This document shows positions 14,112 through 14,130 of a stretch of DNA of 14,130 nt, one piece after another. Every line of letters starts with the position of its first letter. The first letter of the stretch is position 1. The notes beneath the pieces are model-generated. The model did not search any database. It worked only from the letters and a program-made list of their open reading frames with translations, and had not been told where the DNA came from. Position numbers and translations under genes: made by a program. The stretch is from assembly GCA_019241095.1 (NCBI GenBank), contig JAFAXJ010000295.1, positions 1 to 14,130 of the forward strand, read 5' to 3'. This DNA is from Verrucomicrobiota bacterium (GTDB taxonomy: Bacteria > Verrucomicrobiota > Verrucomicrobiia > Chthoniobacterales > JAFAMB01).

Positions 14112-14130
14112 CTGACCCTTATGGTATCAC

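Larger units (their letters stand above)
13777..14130. other. Upstream region of the importer operon without a supported gene
   Basis: These 354 bases hold the promoter and two inverted repeats described separately. A 67-codon frame (13869-14072, minus) has an unremarkable composition and no recognisable domain, and is not called. The window ends before the next gene upstream. Confidence 0.5.

Noticed and set aside
1..14130. Search by eye for insertion sequences, CRISPR arrays, integrases, toxin-antitoxin or defence genes
   Set aside because: No transposase, regularly spaced repeat, terminal inverted repeat pair or defence-type domain was seen; the content is ordinary transport and metabolism.

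Overview
The window reads as a chromosomal stretch of a Gram-negative, heterotrophic, probably soil or plant-litter bacterium. Several proteins carry Sec signal peptides and periplasmic binding proteins are present. Base composition looks even across the window, slightly above half G+C by eye. The AmtB has a signal peptide and a short linker before its first helix, and no start codon has a recognisable Shine-Dalgarno sequence. These traits and the rare-sugar enzymes suggest the Verrucomicrobia/Acidobacteria part of the tree. That is an inference; no marker gene is present.

Layout. (1) 1-3293, plus strand: the 3' part of a putative glycoside-hydrolase-like protein, then an aldo/keto reductase very like L-galactose/L-fucose dehydrogenases, then a zinc alcohol dehydrogenase very like L-galactonate 5-dehydrogenase (LgoD/YjjN). 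Together they look like a small operon that frees and oxidises an L-sugar. (2) 3544-4601, minus strand: an orphan AapJ-type amino-acid-binding protein with a clear one-base frameshift near its 3' end and an altered ligand pocket, annotated as a pseudogene. (3) 4730-6679, plus strand: a secreted phosphoesterase of the phospholipase C/AcpA acid phosphatase family. (4) 6680-7111: a gene-free stretch between convergent genes, with small hairpins and short repeats. (5) 7112-9021, minus strand: a D-allulose/D-tagatose 3-epimerase-family enzyme, and upstream of it a second aldo/keto reductase. (6) 9243-10730, plus strand: an AmtB ammonium transporter without a GlnK partner in view. (7) 10876-13776, minus strand: a complete sugar ABC importer in the order binding protein, permease, single-domain ATPase (FrcBCA type), with a good promoter and a strong hairpin starting at the stop codon of the binding-protein gene. 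(8) 13777-14130: upstream region with promoter, a short inverted repeat and a longer distal one.

How it fits together. Most genes serve scavenging: uptake of a monosaccharide by the ABC importer, oxidation of L-galactose-like sugars, epimerisation of a ketose, recovery of phosphate from organic phosphates, and ammonium uptake. The link between the L-sugar operon, the epimerase and the importer is by theme only, because they sit in separate transcription units. I found no mobile element, CRISPR array, defence system or RNA gene. The points most worth checking are the L-galactose route with its associated hydrolase, the frameshifted binding protein, and the regulatory hairpins and inverted repeats around the importer.
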